NCBI RefSeq assembly: GCF_004114975.1
Contig: NZ_CP030051.1
Coordinates: 1,860,001 to 1,924,000 of the forward strand
DNA length: 64,000 bases
Direction of reading: 5' to 3'
From: Bradyrhizobium guangdongense
Lineage (GTDB): Bacteria > Pseudomonadota > Alphaproteobacteria > Rhizobiales > Xanthobacteraceae
The notes under the pieces were generated by a model. That model did no database searches and was not told where the DNA came from. It saw nothing but the letters and a program-made list of their open reading frames with translations. This document shows positions 18,332 through 26,862 of the stretch, piece after piece; within the stretch, counting starts at the first letter, position 1; each line of letters starts with the position of its first letter. A program made the position numbers and the translations under genes.

Positions 18332-18396
18332 CGACGTCTCCCCTTTGCTTTGGCGGCTGCTTGACATGGCGGCCATATCAGGTCAATGCTTCGGTC

Positions 18397-18425
18397 AATT
18401 GGTAAGGCCAATTATCCAAAATTGG
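18397..18425. promoter_or_regulatory. UxuR/FadR-type operator between uxuB-like gene and its regulator
   Basis: AATTGG (18397-18402) and CCAATT (18408-18413) form a 17-bp inverted repeat, immediately followed by CCAA-AA-TTGG (18416-18425). E. coli UxuR/ExuR, regulators of the same subfamily, recognise a palindrome with TTGGT and ACCAA half-sites, so these are good candidates for binding of the adjacent GntR protein. Their place in the short divergent gap fits control of both directions. Confidence 0.6.
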
Positions 18426-18477
18426 CGGGCCGCCGGGCTGGAAGCCTTCCCGGCGAGACCCTTTCGGGAGGACCAGC

Positions 18478-19272
18478 GTGCCGCTGGAAGCTGTGGAGGC
18501 GAGACGGCTCTATCGCCAGGTCGCCGATCAATTGCGAAGCCTGATCGACAGCGGCGAATACGCGGTCGGCAGCCGCTTGCCGACCGAGCGTGAACTCGCC
18601 GATCAGCTCAAGGTATCGCGGCCGACGGTGCGCGAGGCGCTGATCGCGCTCGAGGTGGAAGGGCGCGTCCGCATTCGCGTCGGCTCCGGCATCTATGTGA
18701 CCGAACCCGCCGAGGCCACGCCGGCTCCAACAGCCGTCATCGAGGGGCCGTTCGAGCTGCTGCGCGCCCGCGAATTCCTGGAAAGCGCCATTGCCGAGCA
18801 GGCCGCACGGGTGGCGACCAAGGACGATGTCGCGCGCATCGACGCGGCGCTCGTCGCGATGGAGAATGTCGAGCATCCCGGCGAAGCCTCGATGATCCAT
18901 GACCGCGCCTTCCACATCGCCATCGCCGGGTGCCTCGGCAATGCCGTGCTGGTGCGGGTGGTCGGCGAGCTGTTCGATCAGCGCCTCAATCCCTATTTCG
19001 CGCAGCTGGCGCATTATTTCGAGAACCCCTCCACATGGCGCACCGCGCTTAGCGAGCACCGGGCCGTGCGCGACGCGATTGCGGCGCGCCGGCCGCTGGC
19101 GGCTCACGACGCCATGCGCGACCACCTCGCGCACTCGCAGGAGCGCTTCGCGCAGAACTTCGGCGCCGAGACATCAGCGGGGGCGCCGGCAGCGCGATCC
19201 GGGGCTCAGCCCGGCAAACCAAAGCGGCCGTCGAACAAACAGGCCAAGAGCGGCAGCGGACGACGACGATGA
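18478..19272 (+). CDS. GntR-family regulator of the FadR/FCD subfamily (UxuR-like)
   Basis: 264 residues with a GTG start behind GGGAGG. An N-terminal winged helix (about 8-75: LPTERELADQLKVSRPTVREALIALEVEG) is followed by an all-helical FCD ligand domain (about 90-230) with the metal-binding Asp/His pattern, and then a Lys/Arg-rich tail. UxuR and ExuR, which sense fructuronate or mannonate, have this architecture. Its position between the uxuB-like gene and the TRAP/uxuA genes makes it the likely repressor of both. Confidence 0.9.
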   Translation: MPLEAVEARRLYRQVADQLRSLIDSGEYAVGSRLPTERELADQLKVSRPTVREALIALEVEGRVRIRVGSGIYVTEPAEATPAPTAVIEGPFELLRAREFLESAIAEQAARVATKDDVARIDAALVAMENVEHPGEASMIHDRAFHIAIAGCLGNAVLVRVVGELFDQRLNPYFAQLAHYFENPSTWRTALSEHRAVRDAIAARRPLAAHDAMRDHLAHSQERFAQNFGAETSAGAPAARSGAQPGKPKRPSNKQAKSGSGRRR

Positions 19273-19344
19273 GATTGGGCGGTCCGCCTCTTTATTTGAG
19301 GGCGGGCGAACAAGAAGCAGACTTAAGTTAGTGGAGGAAGATCA

Positions 19345-20322
19345 GTGTTGAAGACAATGACGACGGTGCTGGCGATGTCGGTCGCCGCCACATTTGCGAC
19401 CACCGAAGCCAGCCTGGCGCAAACCAAGCTGAAATGGGCCCATGTTTACGAGACCTCGGAGCCGTTCCACACCGCGTCGGTCTGGGCCGCGCAGGAGATC
19501 GGCAAGCGCACCAACGGGCGCTACCAGATCGACGTCTATCCGGCCTCGCAGCTCGGCAAGGAAGCCGACATCAACCAGGGCCTCTCGCTCGGCTCGGTCG
19601 ACATCATCATCTCCGGCTCGAGCTTCGCGGCCAAGAGCTTTCCGCCGATCGGCGTGACCTATTATCCCTACACCTTCCGCGATGCCGATCACCTGCTCGC
19701 CTACACCAAGAGCGACATCTTCAAGGAGCTCGCCAAGGGCTATGAGGACAAGAGCGGCCATCACATCGTCGCAGTGACCTATTACGGCGTGCGCCAGACC
19801 TCGTCGAACAAGCCGATCAAGACCTGCGCCGACATGAAGGGCTTGAAGATGCGCGTGCCCGACGTGCCGGCCTACCTTGCGATGCCGCGCGCCTGCGGCG
19901 CCAACACCGCACCGATCGCATTCGCCGAAGTCTATCTCGCGCTCCAGAACGGCACGGTCGAGGCTCAGGAAAATCCGCTGACCACGATCGAGGCGAAGAA
20001 GTTCTACGAGGTGCAGAAGCACATCGTGCTCACGGGCCATATCGTCGACCACCTCAATACGGTGATCGCGGGCGCGCTCTGGAAGAAGCTTAGCGACGAG
20101 GACAAGAAGATCTTCACCGACGTCGCGCAGGAGGCCGCCGCCAAGGCGACCGAGGCGATCAAGGAGAAGGAGGCCAAGCTCGTCGCCTTCTTCAAGGAGA
20201 AGGGCTTGACCGTGACCGAGGTCGACAAGAACGAGTTCCGCGACACCGTGCTGAAGAACGTTCCGTTCGAGACCTTCGGCTATCGCAAGGCGGATTGGGA
20301 ACGGATCCAGGCGGTGAAGTAA
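19345..20322 (+). CDS. TRAP transporter solute-binding protein, DctP family
   Basis: 325 residues with a signal peptide (about 1-26, cleavage near SLAQT), read from a GTG preceded by GGAGGAAG. Family features are the WAHVYETSEPFHTASVWAAQ start, the ligand-clamp strand MKGLKMRVPDVP with its conserved Arg (which in this family pairs with a substrate carboxylate), and the late helix VEAQENPLTTI. It binds an organic acid in the periplasm and delivers it to the DctQM permease encoded next. The gene neighbourhood suggests a hexuronate or aldonate. Confidence 0.92.
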   Translation: MLKTMTTVLAMSVAATFATTEASLAQTKLKWAHVYETSEPFHTASVWAAQEIGKRTNGRYQIDVYPASQLGKEADINQGLSLGSVDIIISGSSFAAKSFPPIGVTYYPYTFRDADHLLAYTKSDIFKELAKGYEDKSGHHIVAVTYYGVRQTSSNKPIKTCADMKGLKMRVPDVPAYLAMPRACGANTAPIAFAEVYLALQNGTVEAQENPLTTIEAKKFYEVQKHIVLTGHIVDHLNTVIAGALWKKLSDEDKKIFTDVAQEAAAKATEAIKEKEAKLVAFFKEKGLTVTEVDKNEFRDTVLKNVPFETFGYRKADWERIQAVK

Positions 20323-20329
20323 GGCGCGC

Positions 20330-20430
20330 CGTCGTTCCGGGGCCCGCGAAGCGAGAACTATGGTGCGCAATTGCGCACCTGAGAACCTCGAGATTCCGGG
20401 TTCGGCTCTTCGAGCCGCCCCGGAATGACG
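20330..20430. repeat. Palindromic intergenic repeat (family A)
   Basis: A ~100-base element bounded by CGTCGTTCCGGGGC and GCCCCGGAATGACG as imperfect inverted ends. It holds an internal 18-bp perfect palindrome (20362-20379) and a second small hairpin GGCTCTTCGAGCC. It sits between dctP and dctQ of the TRAP operon, so it is transcribed. This type of element is scattered through Bradyrhizobium genomes and can fold into a branched RNA that may affect the SBP:permease ratio. Confidence 0.75.
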
Positions 20431-20454
20431 ATTGAGATGTTTGGAGAGTAACCC

Positions 20455-21033
20455 ATGTCCACCGCCGAAATACACCGGCAGATCACCGGCGACGAGATCG
20501 CCCATACCTTCGAGGAGGAGGGGACGCCGAAGATCGATCTCGGCGTCTACGCTTTCGAGGACTGGGTGGCGCTGGCGATCTTCTGGGTGATGGCGCTCGC
20601 CGTCTTCCTGCAGTTCTTCACCCGCTACGTGCTCAACGACAGCTATGCCTGGACCGAGGAGATCGCGACCTACTGCCTGATCGGCGTGGTGTTCATCGGC
20701 GCCTCGATGTGCGTGCGGCTGTCGCGGCACATCCAGGTCGACCTGATCTACCGCTATCTGCCTGGTGCCGTCGCGCGGACGCTGTCTACATTGATCGACC
20801 TGATCCGCATCGTCTTCTTCGGCTACGCCATCAAGCTGGTCTGGGTCTACATCCAGATCATCGGCGACGAATCCATGACCACGATCAACTTTCCCAAGAA
20901 CTACGTCTATTACGCGGTGCTCGCCGGCTTCGTGCTGATGTTTGCGCGCTCGCTGCAGGTCGCTCTGCAGCATCTGCGGCAGGGCTATTCGATCCTCGAA
21001 CGTCCCGGTGCCTACGACGGTTTTGAAGGGTAG
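20455..21033 (+). CDS. TRAP transporter small permease, DctQ type
   Basis: 192 residues with four predicted membrane helices after a ~35-residue cytoplasmic start. The conserved DctQ segment FTRYVLNDSYAWTEEIATYC lies near residues 59-78. It pairs with the large permease and the periplasmic binding protein to import an acid with sodium. The ATG at 20455 has GGAGAG just upstream, and the large-subunit gene starts four bases after its stop. Confidence 0.92.
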   Translation: MSTAEIHRQITGDEIAHTFEEEGTPKIDLGVYAFEDWVALAIFWVMALAVFLQFFTRYVLNDSYAWTEEIATYCLIGVVFIGASMCVRLSRHIQVDLIYRYLPGAVARTLSTLIDLIRIVFFGYAIKLVWVYIQIIGDESMTTINFPKNYVYYAVLAGFVLMFARSLQVALQHLRQGYSILERPGAYDGFEG

Positions 21034-21037
21034 TCTC

Positions 21038-22444
21038 ATGCTGCTGTTGCTTGGCGGTTTTCTCGTTTTGATGCTGCTCGGCGTTCCCGTGGCGATTGCC
21101 ATGGCCGCCTCGTCGCTGCTCTACATCCTCGTCAGCGGCGTGACGCCCGACGTCACGCTGGCGCAGCGCATGATCGCCGGCGTCGAGAGCTTTCCGCTGC
21201 TCGCGGTGCCGTTCTTCATCCTGGCCGGCAATCTCATGAACATCGCCGGCGTCACCGGGCGCATCTACAAATTCGCGGTCGCGCTGGTGGGCTGGATGCG
21301 GGGCGGCCTCGGCCACGTCAACATCATCGGCTCGGTGATCTTCTCCGGCATGTCCGGCACCGCGATCGCCGATGCCGCCGGTCTCGGCACCATCGAGATC
21401 AAGGCGATGAAGGACCACGGCTATACCACCGAGTTCTCGGTCGGCGTCACCGCGGCCTCCGCGACGCTCGGACCCATCATTCCGCCGTCGCTGCCGTTCG
21501 TGATCTACGGCATGATGGCGAACGTCTCGATCGGCGCCCTGTTCCTGGGCGGCGTCATTCCGGGCGTCGTCCTGACGCTGCTGATGATGGCGACCGTGAC
21601 CTATTTCGCGCACCGCAATAAATGGGGCAGCGACACGCCGTTCTCCTGGCCGCAGCTCGGCTCCGCCGGGCTCGAGATCGTCGTGGTGCTCGCGTTCCCG
21701 CTCGCGATCTGGCTGATGGTGATGGCCGGCCTGTCGACCAATCTTGCGGTCGTCATCGGCCTCGGCGCGCTGCTCGCGATCGACTGGTACTTCGACTTCT
21801 CGGCGGTGATGGCGCTGATGGCGCCCGTCATCCTGATCGGCGGCATGACGCTCGGCTGGTTCACGCCGACCGAAGCCGCCGTCGCCGCGGTGATCTGGTC
21901 GCTGTTCCTCGGCCTCGTGCGCTACCGAACCATGACCCTGAAGACGGTGGCGAAGGCGACCTTCGACACCATCGAGACCACGGCCTCGGTGCTGTTCATC
22001 GTCACCGCAGCCTCGATCTTCGCCTGGCTGCTGACGGTGTCGCAGGCCGCCCAGCTGCTCTCGGACTGGATGCTCAGCATCACCCACAACAAATGGGCGT
22101 TCCTGGCGCTGGCCAATGTGCTGATCCTGTTCGTCGGCTGCTTCATCGACACCACGGCGGCGATCACCATCCTAGTGCCGATCCTGCTGCCGATCGTGCT
22201 CAAGCTCGGCATCGATCCGATTCATTTCGGCCTGATCATGACGCTGAACCTGATGATCGGCCTGTTGCATCCGCCGCTCGGCATGGTGTTGTTCGTGCTT
22301 GCCCGCGTTGCCAAGCTCTCAGTCGAGCGCACCACGGTCGCGATCCTGCCCTGGCTGGTGCCGCTTCTGCTCGCGCTGATCGCGATCACCTACATTCCTG
22401 AACTGACCCTCTGGCTGCCGAAATACATGGGACTCTCCAAATGA
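21038..22444 (+). CDS. TRAP transporter large permease, DctM type
   Basis: The start at ATG 21038 gives 468 residues of almost wholly hydrophobic sequence with about 11-12 membrane segments. It shows the DctM pattern LLGVPVAIAMAASSLLYI at the start, PLLAVPFFILAGNLMN (~53-68), and the NIIGSVIFSGMSGTAIADAA substrate-path loop. It is the transport subunit. The TGA stop overlaps the ATG of the dehydrogenase gene (ATGA), which ties transport and catabolism into one operon. Confidence 0.95.
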   Translation: MLLLLGGFLVLMLLGVPVAIAMAASSLLYILVSGVTPDVTLAQRMIAGVESFPLLAVPFFILAGNLMNIAGVTGRIYKFAVALVGWMRGGLGHVNIIGSVIFSGMSGTAIADAAGLGTIEIKAMKDHGYTTEFSVGVTAASATLGPIIPPSLPFVIYGMMANVSIGALFLGGVIPGVVLTLLMMATVTYFAHRNKWGSDTPFSWPQLGSAGLEIVVVLAFPLAIWLMVMAGLSTNLAVVIGLGALLAIDWYFDFSAVMALMAPVILIGGMTLGWFTPTEAAVAAVIWSLFLGLVRYRTMTLKTVAKATFDTIETTASVLFIVTAASIFAWLLTVSQAAQLLSDWMLSITHNKWAFLALANVLILFVGCFIDTTAAITILVPILLPIVLKLGIDPIHFGLIMTLNLMIGLLHPPLGMVLFVLARVAKLSVERTTVAILPWLVPLLLALIAITYIPELTLWLPKYMGLSK

Positions 22445-23490
22445 CCTCGACCTCTCTCGCCGCAACGCTGTTTGGCCCCGAAGACCTGCGTATGGTCGAG
22501 CATCCGCTCGGTAAGCTCGCTGATGGCATGGTGCGCATCCGCTTCGGCGCCGGCGGCATCTGCGGCTCGGACATGCATTACTTCCGTCACGCCCGGACCG
22601 GCGACTTCGTGGTGAAGTCGCCCCTGGTGCTCGGCCACGAGATCTCGGGGCAGGTTGTCGAGATCGCAGGCTGGGCGGCGAATCTGAAGGTCGGCGACCG
22701 CGTCGCGGTCAACCCCTCGCGCTGGTGCGGCCATTGTGGCGCCTGCCGCGAGGGCCGGCAGAACCTCTGCGAGAACATCTACTTCATGGGCTCGGCGTCG
22801 AAGACGCCGCACATGCAGGGCGGCTTTGCCAATTACTTCGACGCCGTCCCCGCGCAGTGCGTGAAGATCCCGGATCATGTCTCCTACCAGGCTGCGGCGC
22901 TGGCCGAGCCTCTGGCGGTCTGCCTGCACGCGGTCGCGCGCGCCGGCAACATCAAGGGCAAGCGCGGCATCATTTTTGGTGCCGGCCCGATCGGGCTTCT
23001 CACCATGCTGGCCGCGCACCGTGCCGGCATGGACGACGTGACGGTCGCCGACATCGCGCCGGCACCGCTGGCTTTCGCGACCAAGCTCGGTGCGTCCCAT
23101 GTCGAGAACGTCTCCGGAGGGGAAGAGGGTCTGAAGGCGCAGGCGGCCTCGCGTCCCTACGACGTCGCGTTCGAAGTCTCCGGCACCGCCGCGGGGCTTG
23201 CCAGCGCGATCGGCATCGTCAGGCGCGGCGGCGTCGTGGTGCAGATCGGCAATCTGCCTGGTGGCCAGATCCCGACGCCGTCGAATGCGGTGATGGCCAA
23301 GGAGATCGACCTGCGCGGCTCCTTCCGCTTCGGGCTCGAATTCATGACAGCGGTGGAACTGATCGGCGACGGCAGCGTCGACGTGCTGTCGCTGGTCACC
23401 GCGGAGCGGCCGCTCTCGACCGCGCCCGATGCGCTGCGCCTGGCCCTCGATCGCTCGCAGAGCGTCAAGGTCGTGCTGACCGCGAACTGA
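22441..23490 (+). CDS. Zinc alcohol dehydrogenase of the L-idonate / L-gulonate 5-dehydrogenase type
   Basis: 349 residues of the medium-chain dehydrogenase family. Catalytic zinc ligands are Cys41 (GICGSDMH) and His66-Glu67 (LGHE). The structural zinc lobe is Cys96, 99, 102 and 110 (WCGHCGACREGRQNLC). A Rossmann GAGPIG lies near 181. Closest by pattern are IdnD (L-idonate to 5-ketogluconate) and the related L-gulonate 5-dehydrogenases that make D-fructuronate. Given uxuA directly downstream and an uxuB-like gene upstream, the gulonate reaction would feed the pathway; idonate is the alternative. Confidence 0.85.
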   Translation: MTSTSLAATLFGPEDLRMVEHPLGKLADGMVRIRFGAGGICGSDMHYFRHARTGDFVVKSPLVLGHEISGQVVEIAGWAANLKVGDRVAVNPSRWCGHCGACREGRQNLCENIYFMGSASKTPHMQGGFANYFDAVPAQCVKIPDHVSYQAAALAEPLAVCLHAVARAGNIKGKRGIIFGAGPIGLLTMLAAHRAGMDDVTVADIAPAPLAFATKLGASHVENVSGGEEGLKAQAASRPYDVAFEVSGTAAGLASAIGIVRRGGVVVQIGNLPGGQIPTPSNAVMAKEIDLRGSFRFGLEFMTAVELIGDGSVDVLSLVTAERPLSTAPDALRLALDRSQSVKVVLTAN

Positions 23491-23503
23491 TCGGAGAAGA
23501 CCC

Positions 23504-24691
23504 ATGCTCGAGGGATGGCGCTGGTACGGGCCGGACGATCCGGTCTCGCTCGACGATGTCAGGCAGGCCGGGGCGAGCGATATCGTCTCGGCGCTGCATC
23601 AGGTGCCGATTGGCGAAGCCTGGACGCGCAAGGCGGTGGAGGAGCGCAAGAATTTCATCGAGAACGGCCAGCCGGGCCGCTCGCAGCTGACCTGGTCGGT
23701 GGTGGAATCGATTCCGATCCCCGACGACGTCAAGCGTCTCGGGGCCAAGGCCACGAAATCCATCGACGCCTGGATCGCGAGCCTGGAGGCGGTGGCCGCC
23801 TCAGGCATCAAGATCATCTGCTACAACTTCATGCCCGTGGTGGACTGGTGCCGCACGGATCTGGAATGGGAGCTGCTGAACGGCGCCCGCGCCATGCGCT
23901 TCGACCAGGACCGTTTTGCCGCGTTCGAGCTGCACATCCTGAAGCGGCCTGCGGCCCTGCAGGAGTATTCGCCGCAAGCACAGGCGCGCGCGAAGGCGCT
24001 TTTCGAGCAGATGAGCCAGGCCGACATCGATTATCTTGTCATGGTCATCGCCAGCGCGCTGCCCGGCTCGACCACCGAGCCGATGACGATCCCGCAATTC
24101 CGCGACCGGCTGGAGACCTATCGCGACATCACGCCGAAGATCCTGCGGCAGCATCTGGCCGAGTTCCTCGCGCGCGTGACGCCGGTCGCCGAGCAGCTCG
24201 GCGTGTCGCTGACCCTGCATCCGGACGATCCGCCGCGGCCGCTGTTCGGCCTGCCGCGCATTGCCTCGTCCGCAGAGGATTATCAGGCGCTGTTCGATGC
24301 CGTGCCGTCGAAGGCGAACGGCATCTGCCTGTGCACCGGCTCGCTGGGCGTGCGGCCCGAGAACAATCTGCCTGAGATGGCCGAACGGTTCGGCCCGCGC
24401 ATCGCCTTTGCCCATCTGCGCGCCACCAAGCGCGAGGCCGACGGTCTGTCGTTCTACGAGTCCGATCATCTCGATGGCGACGTTGACATGGTCGCGGTGC
24501 TCAAGGCGCTGCTGAAGGAGAACGCGCGGCGGGCTCCCGACAAGCAGATCGTGTTTCGCCCGGATCACGGCCACCGAATGCTCGACGATCTCGCCGCCAC
24601 CAAACGAACCAATCCCGGCTACACCGCCATTGGCCGCCTGCGCGGGCTCGCCGAGCTGCGCGGCGCGATCCGCGCGATCGGGCATCGGTGA
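23504..24691 (+). CDS. uxuA: D-mannonate dehydratase UxuA
   Basis: 395 residues, the length of classical (non-enolase-superfamily) UxuA. It starts MLEGWRWYGPDDPVSLDDVR, a family hallmark, has YNFMPVVDWCRTDL near residue 107, and shows the metal-binding TIM-barrel end HPDDPPRPLFGLPRI and PDHGHRMLDD. The enzyme dehydrates D-mannonate to 2-keto-3-deoxygluconate. It lies 13 bases after the dehydrogenase gene with GGAGAAGA upstream. No uxaC (uronate isomerase) is present in the window. Confidence 0.95.
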   Translation: MLEGWRWYGPDDPVSLDDVRQAGASDIVSALHQVPIGEAWTRKAVEERKNFIENGQPGRSQLTWSVVESIPIPDDVKRLGAKATKSIDAWIASLEAVAASGIKIICYNFMPVVDWCRTDLEWELLNGARAMRFDQDRFAAFELHILKRPAALQEYSPQAQARAKALFEQMSQADIDYLVMVIASALPGSTTEPMTIPQFRDRLETYRDITPKILRQHLAEFLARVTPVAEQLGVSLTLHPDDPPRPLFGLPRIASSAEDYQALFDAVPSKANGICLCTGSLGVRPENNLPEMAERFGPRIAFAHLRATKREADGLSFYESDHLDGDVDMVAVLKALLKENARRAPDKQIVFRPDHGHRMLDDLAATKRTNPGYTAIGRLRGLAELRGAIRAIGHR

Positions 24692-25089
24692 TTGGCAGTT
24701 TCCCCATCGCCGCTGCTGGTGCTCTATTCTCCGTGTCATCGCCCGACTTGATCGGGCGATCCAGTACTCCGGGATAGTTGCGAGTCCTCGATCGGCCGCG
24801 GCGTACTGGATGCCCCGGTCAAGCCGGGGCATGACAGCGAGTGTATGGCGCTGCTGCCGTCTGTCTAGCGCGAGGGCGCAACGCTTGCCTGTCAGCCCGC
24901 GGTCGAAGAAGGCGGGCACCTTGGCCATCATCTCGGGGTTGCTACATGACCGAAGATGTGGCCGGCGTTTTCGCCTTGGCCCAAGACCGCCCGCCAGCCG
25001 CACCTGTAATCTGTTTCACAGGCGGATGCGCCGATCTGCGCTAGATGAGATCAGGCCCCGCCACCGCGCGGCCGGCTTCGGAGCTGGCG
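24692..25089. repeat. Intergenic region with a long palindromic repeat (family B, 24736-24838)
   Basis: The ~400-base gap after uxuA is dominated by a ~100-base inverted repeat. The arms GTCATCGCCCGACTTGATCG.. and ..GGTCAAGCCGGGGCATGAC match over about 32 bases with a few differences, and each arm itself contains a hairpin (CGCCCGACTTGATCGGGCG; GCCCCGGTCAAGCCGGGGC). Such elements are common between Bradyrhizobium genes. In the rest of the gap I see nothing except low-quality short frames. Confidence 0.7.
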
Positions 25090-25248
25090 ATGATTGCTGC
25101 ATTGGCAAGAGCAATATCCCGCGCGACGGGAACCAACGTCGATATCGAAACCCTGAACATCCTGGTGATCTTCTCGGGCGCGGGCCTCCTGATCTCGCTC
25201 GTCGCCGCGATGATCTACGGACAGGCCATCAACGCCGCTCTGTTCTGA
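25090..25248 (+). CDS. Small single-pass membrane protein, unknown
   Basis: 52 residues from the ATG at 25090 (GGAG six bases upstream); an upstream in-frame ATG at 25045 would give 67. It has a short amphipathic start and one clear transmembrane helix (about residues 24-43: LNILVIFSGAGLLISLVAAM), ending YGQAINAALF. It resembles no family I know. It is convergent with the MFS gene, 14 bases away. Confidence 0.5.
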   Translation: MIAALARAISRATGTNVDIETLNILVIFSGAGLLISLVAAMIYGQAINAALF

Positions 25249-25262
25249 GCCCGTTTGGTCGG

Positions 25263-26576
25263 TCAGGCGACGGGATCTTCGGAACGGCTGCGCTCACGTG
25301 GCGCCAGCGGCGGGGCCTGCTTCAGGGGACCTGCCTGGCGTGACGCATCGCCGCTTGATGCGTGCTCGACCGGCGCGGGGCCGATGTCGCGATAGGCGAA
25401 AATCCAGATCAGAAAGCCCAGAACTGCCAGGCCGGCGCCGACCGGGCCGGTGGAGGTCCAGCCCAGCCCCTGGCGAATGGCGAGGCCGCCGAGGAAGGGG
25501 CCGAGCGCGTTGGCGGTGTTGAAGGCCGAATGGTTGAGCGCGGCGGCGAGCGCCTGTGCATCTCCAGCCACGTCCATCAACCGGGTTTGCAGGATGGCCC
25601 CGAGCGCGACACTGGCGCCGATGGCGAAGATGTCGATCGCGAGCAGCCAGGGATTGCCGGCGACGAGCGGAAAGACCGCGAGGGCCACGGCGGCGAAGAC
25701 CAGGATGCCGCCCGCCGTCGGCATCAGCGCGCGGTCGGCGAAGCGCGGCACGAAGAGATTACCGAGCGTGGCGCCGATGCCGAAGATCGCGAGGAAAAAC
25801 GGGATGACCTCGGTGCTGACCTTGGTGACCTCGATCAATGTCGTCGCCAGATAAGTGTAGACGGCGAACATGCCGCCGAAGCCGATAGCGCTGATCGCGA
25901 GCGTCGTCCAGACGCGGCGGCTCCTGAGTGCGCCGAGCTCGCGCAGCGGATCCGACCGGCCGGCCCGGTCGCGCGGGGCGAACAGCGCACAGAGCAGGAC
26001 GGTGAGCAAGGCGAGCAGCGACACGAGGCCAAAGCTCGCGCGCCAGCCGACCATTTGGCCGATCAGATTGGCCAGCGGCACGCCGATGATGGTGGCGACG
26101 GTCAGGCCCAGCATGACCTGGCCGACCGCCTGCGAGCGGCGATGTTGCGGAACGAGCGAGGCCGCAACCAGCGCGGCGATGCCGAAATAGGCGCCGTGAG
26201 GCAGGCCCGAGAGGAAGCGGGCCGCGACCATCGAGCCGAAGCCGGGTGCCAGCGCGGTGAGGGCGTTGCCGAGTGCGAACACGGCCATCAGCGCCAGCAG
26301 CTGCGTGCGCCGCGCGAACTTCGCGCCGAGCACGGCAATCAGCGGCGCGCCCAGCACCACGCCGAGCGCGTAGGCGCTGATCGCGTGCCCGGCGGTCGGC
26401 TCGTCGATGTGAAGATCGGCCGCGAAGAACGGCAGCAGGCTCATCGATGCGAACTCGGTGGTTCCGATCGCAAAGCCGCCCATCGCGAGCGAGAACAGGA
26501 CGATGGCGAGATGAGGAGGCGCTGAAGCCGGTTTCGATGTCGTGCTTGGCGAAGTCGCGGGAGGCGAGGGCGTCAT
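25263..26576 (-). CDS. MFS efflux transporter, AraJ/purine-arabinose efflux type
   Basis: 437 residues from the ATG at 26576 (no clear ribosome-binding site; a start 22 codons upstream is possible). About 12 membrane segments are seen. The signature LFSLAMGGFAIGTTEFASMSLLP in helix 1 and GAPLIAVLGAKFARRTQLL between helices 2 and 3 mark the DHA1 branch containing AraJ, PbuE and NepI, which export sugars, purines or drugs. The tail past residue ~405 is disordered and charged. No linked gene hints at a substrate. Confidence 0.87.
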   Translation of the reverse strand: MTPSPPATSPSTTSKPASAPPHLAIVLFSLAMGGFAIGTTEFASMSLLPFFAADLHIDEPTAGHAISAYALGVVLGAPLIAVLGAKFARRTQLLALMAVFALGNALTALAPGFGSMVAARFLSGLPHGAYFGIAALVAASLVPQHRRSQAVGQVMLGLTVATIIGVPLANLIGQMVGWRASFGLVSLLALLTVLLCALFAPRDRAGRSDPLRELGALRSRRVWTTLAISAIGFGGMFAVYTYLATTLIEVTKVSTEVIPFFLAIFGIGATLGNLFVPRFADRALMPTAGGILVFAAVALAVFPLVAGNPWLLAIDIFAIGASVALGAILQTRLMDVAGDAQALAAALNHSAFNTANALGPFLGGLAIRQGLGWTSTGPVGAGLAVLGFLIWIFAYRDIGPAPVEHASSGDASRQAGPLKQAPPLAPRERSRSEDPVA

Positions 26577-26862
26577 GGGGCCTGCATGGGGCAAGGGAAG
26601 CCAGCCCAGCGAACGTCGCCACCCCTGCATTATTTCTCTCACCTACTTAAACGCGCATGTGTCTGCGTCAACACCGGAAGCTCGACGTCGGGCGGTGCGC
26701 ATATCAGCGTCCCGGTTTGCTCAGAGCATCCGAAACGCGGAACGATGCCGGGCTGCTGTGCAGTGTTTCGGCTTGCACCTTATTTCCGCTTGTCTTACGC
26801 CACCTCGGAACAAATTTGCGCGAGGCCTTCAAACGCATCGCCGGAGCCTGCAGGGAGCTGTC

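Noticed and set aside
19342..21102. 586-codon open frame opposite the TRAP genes
   Set aside because: It spans two real genes and a repeat on the other strand and has shadow-type composition.
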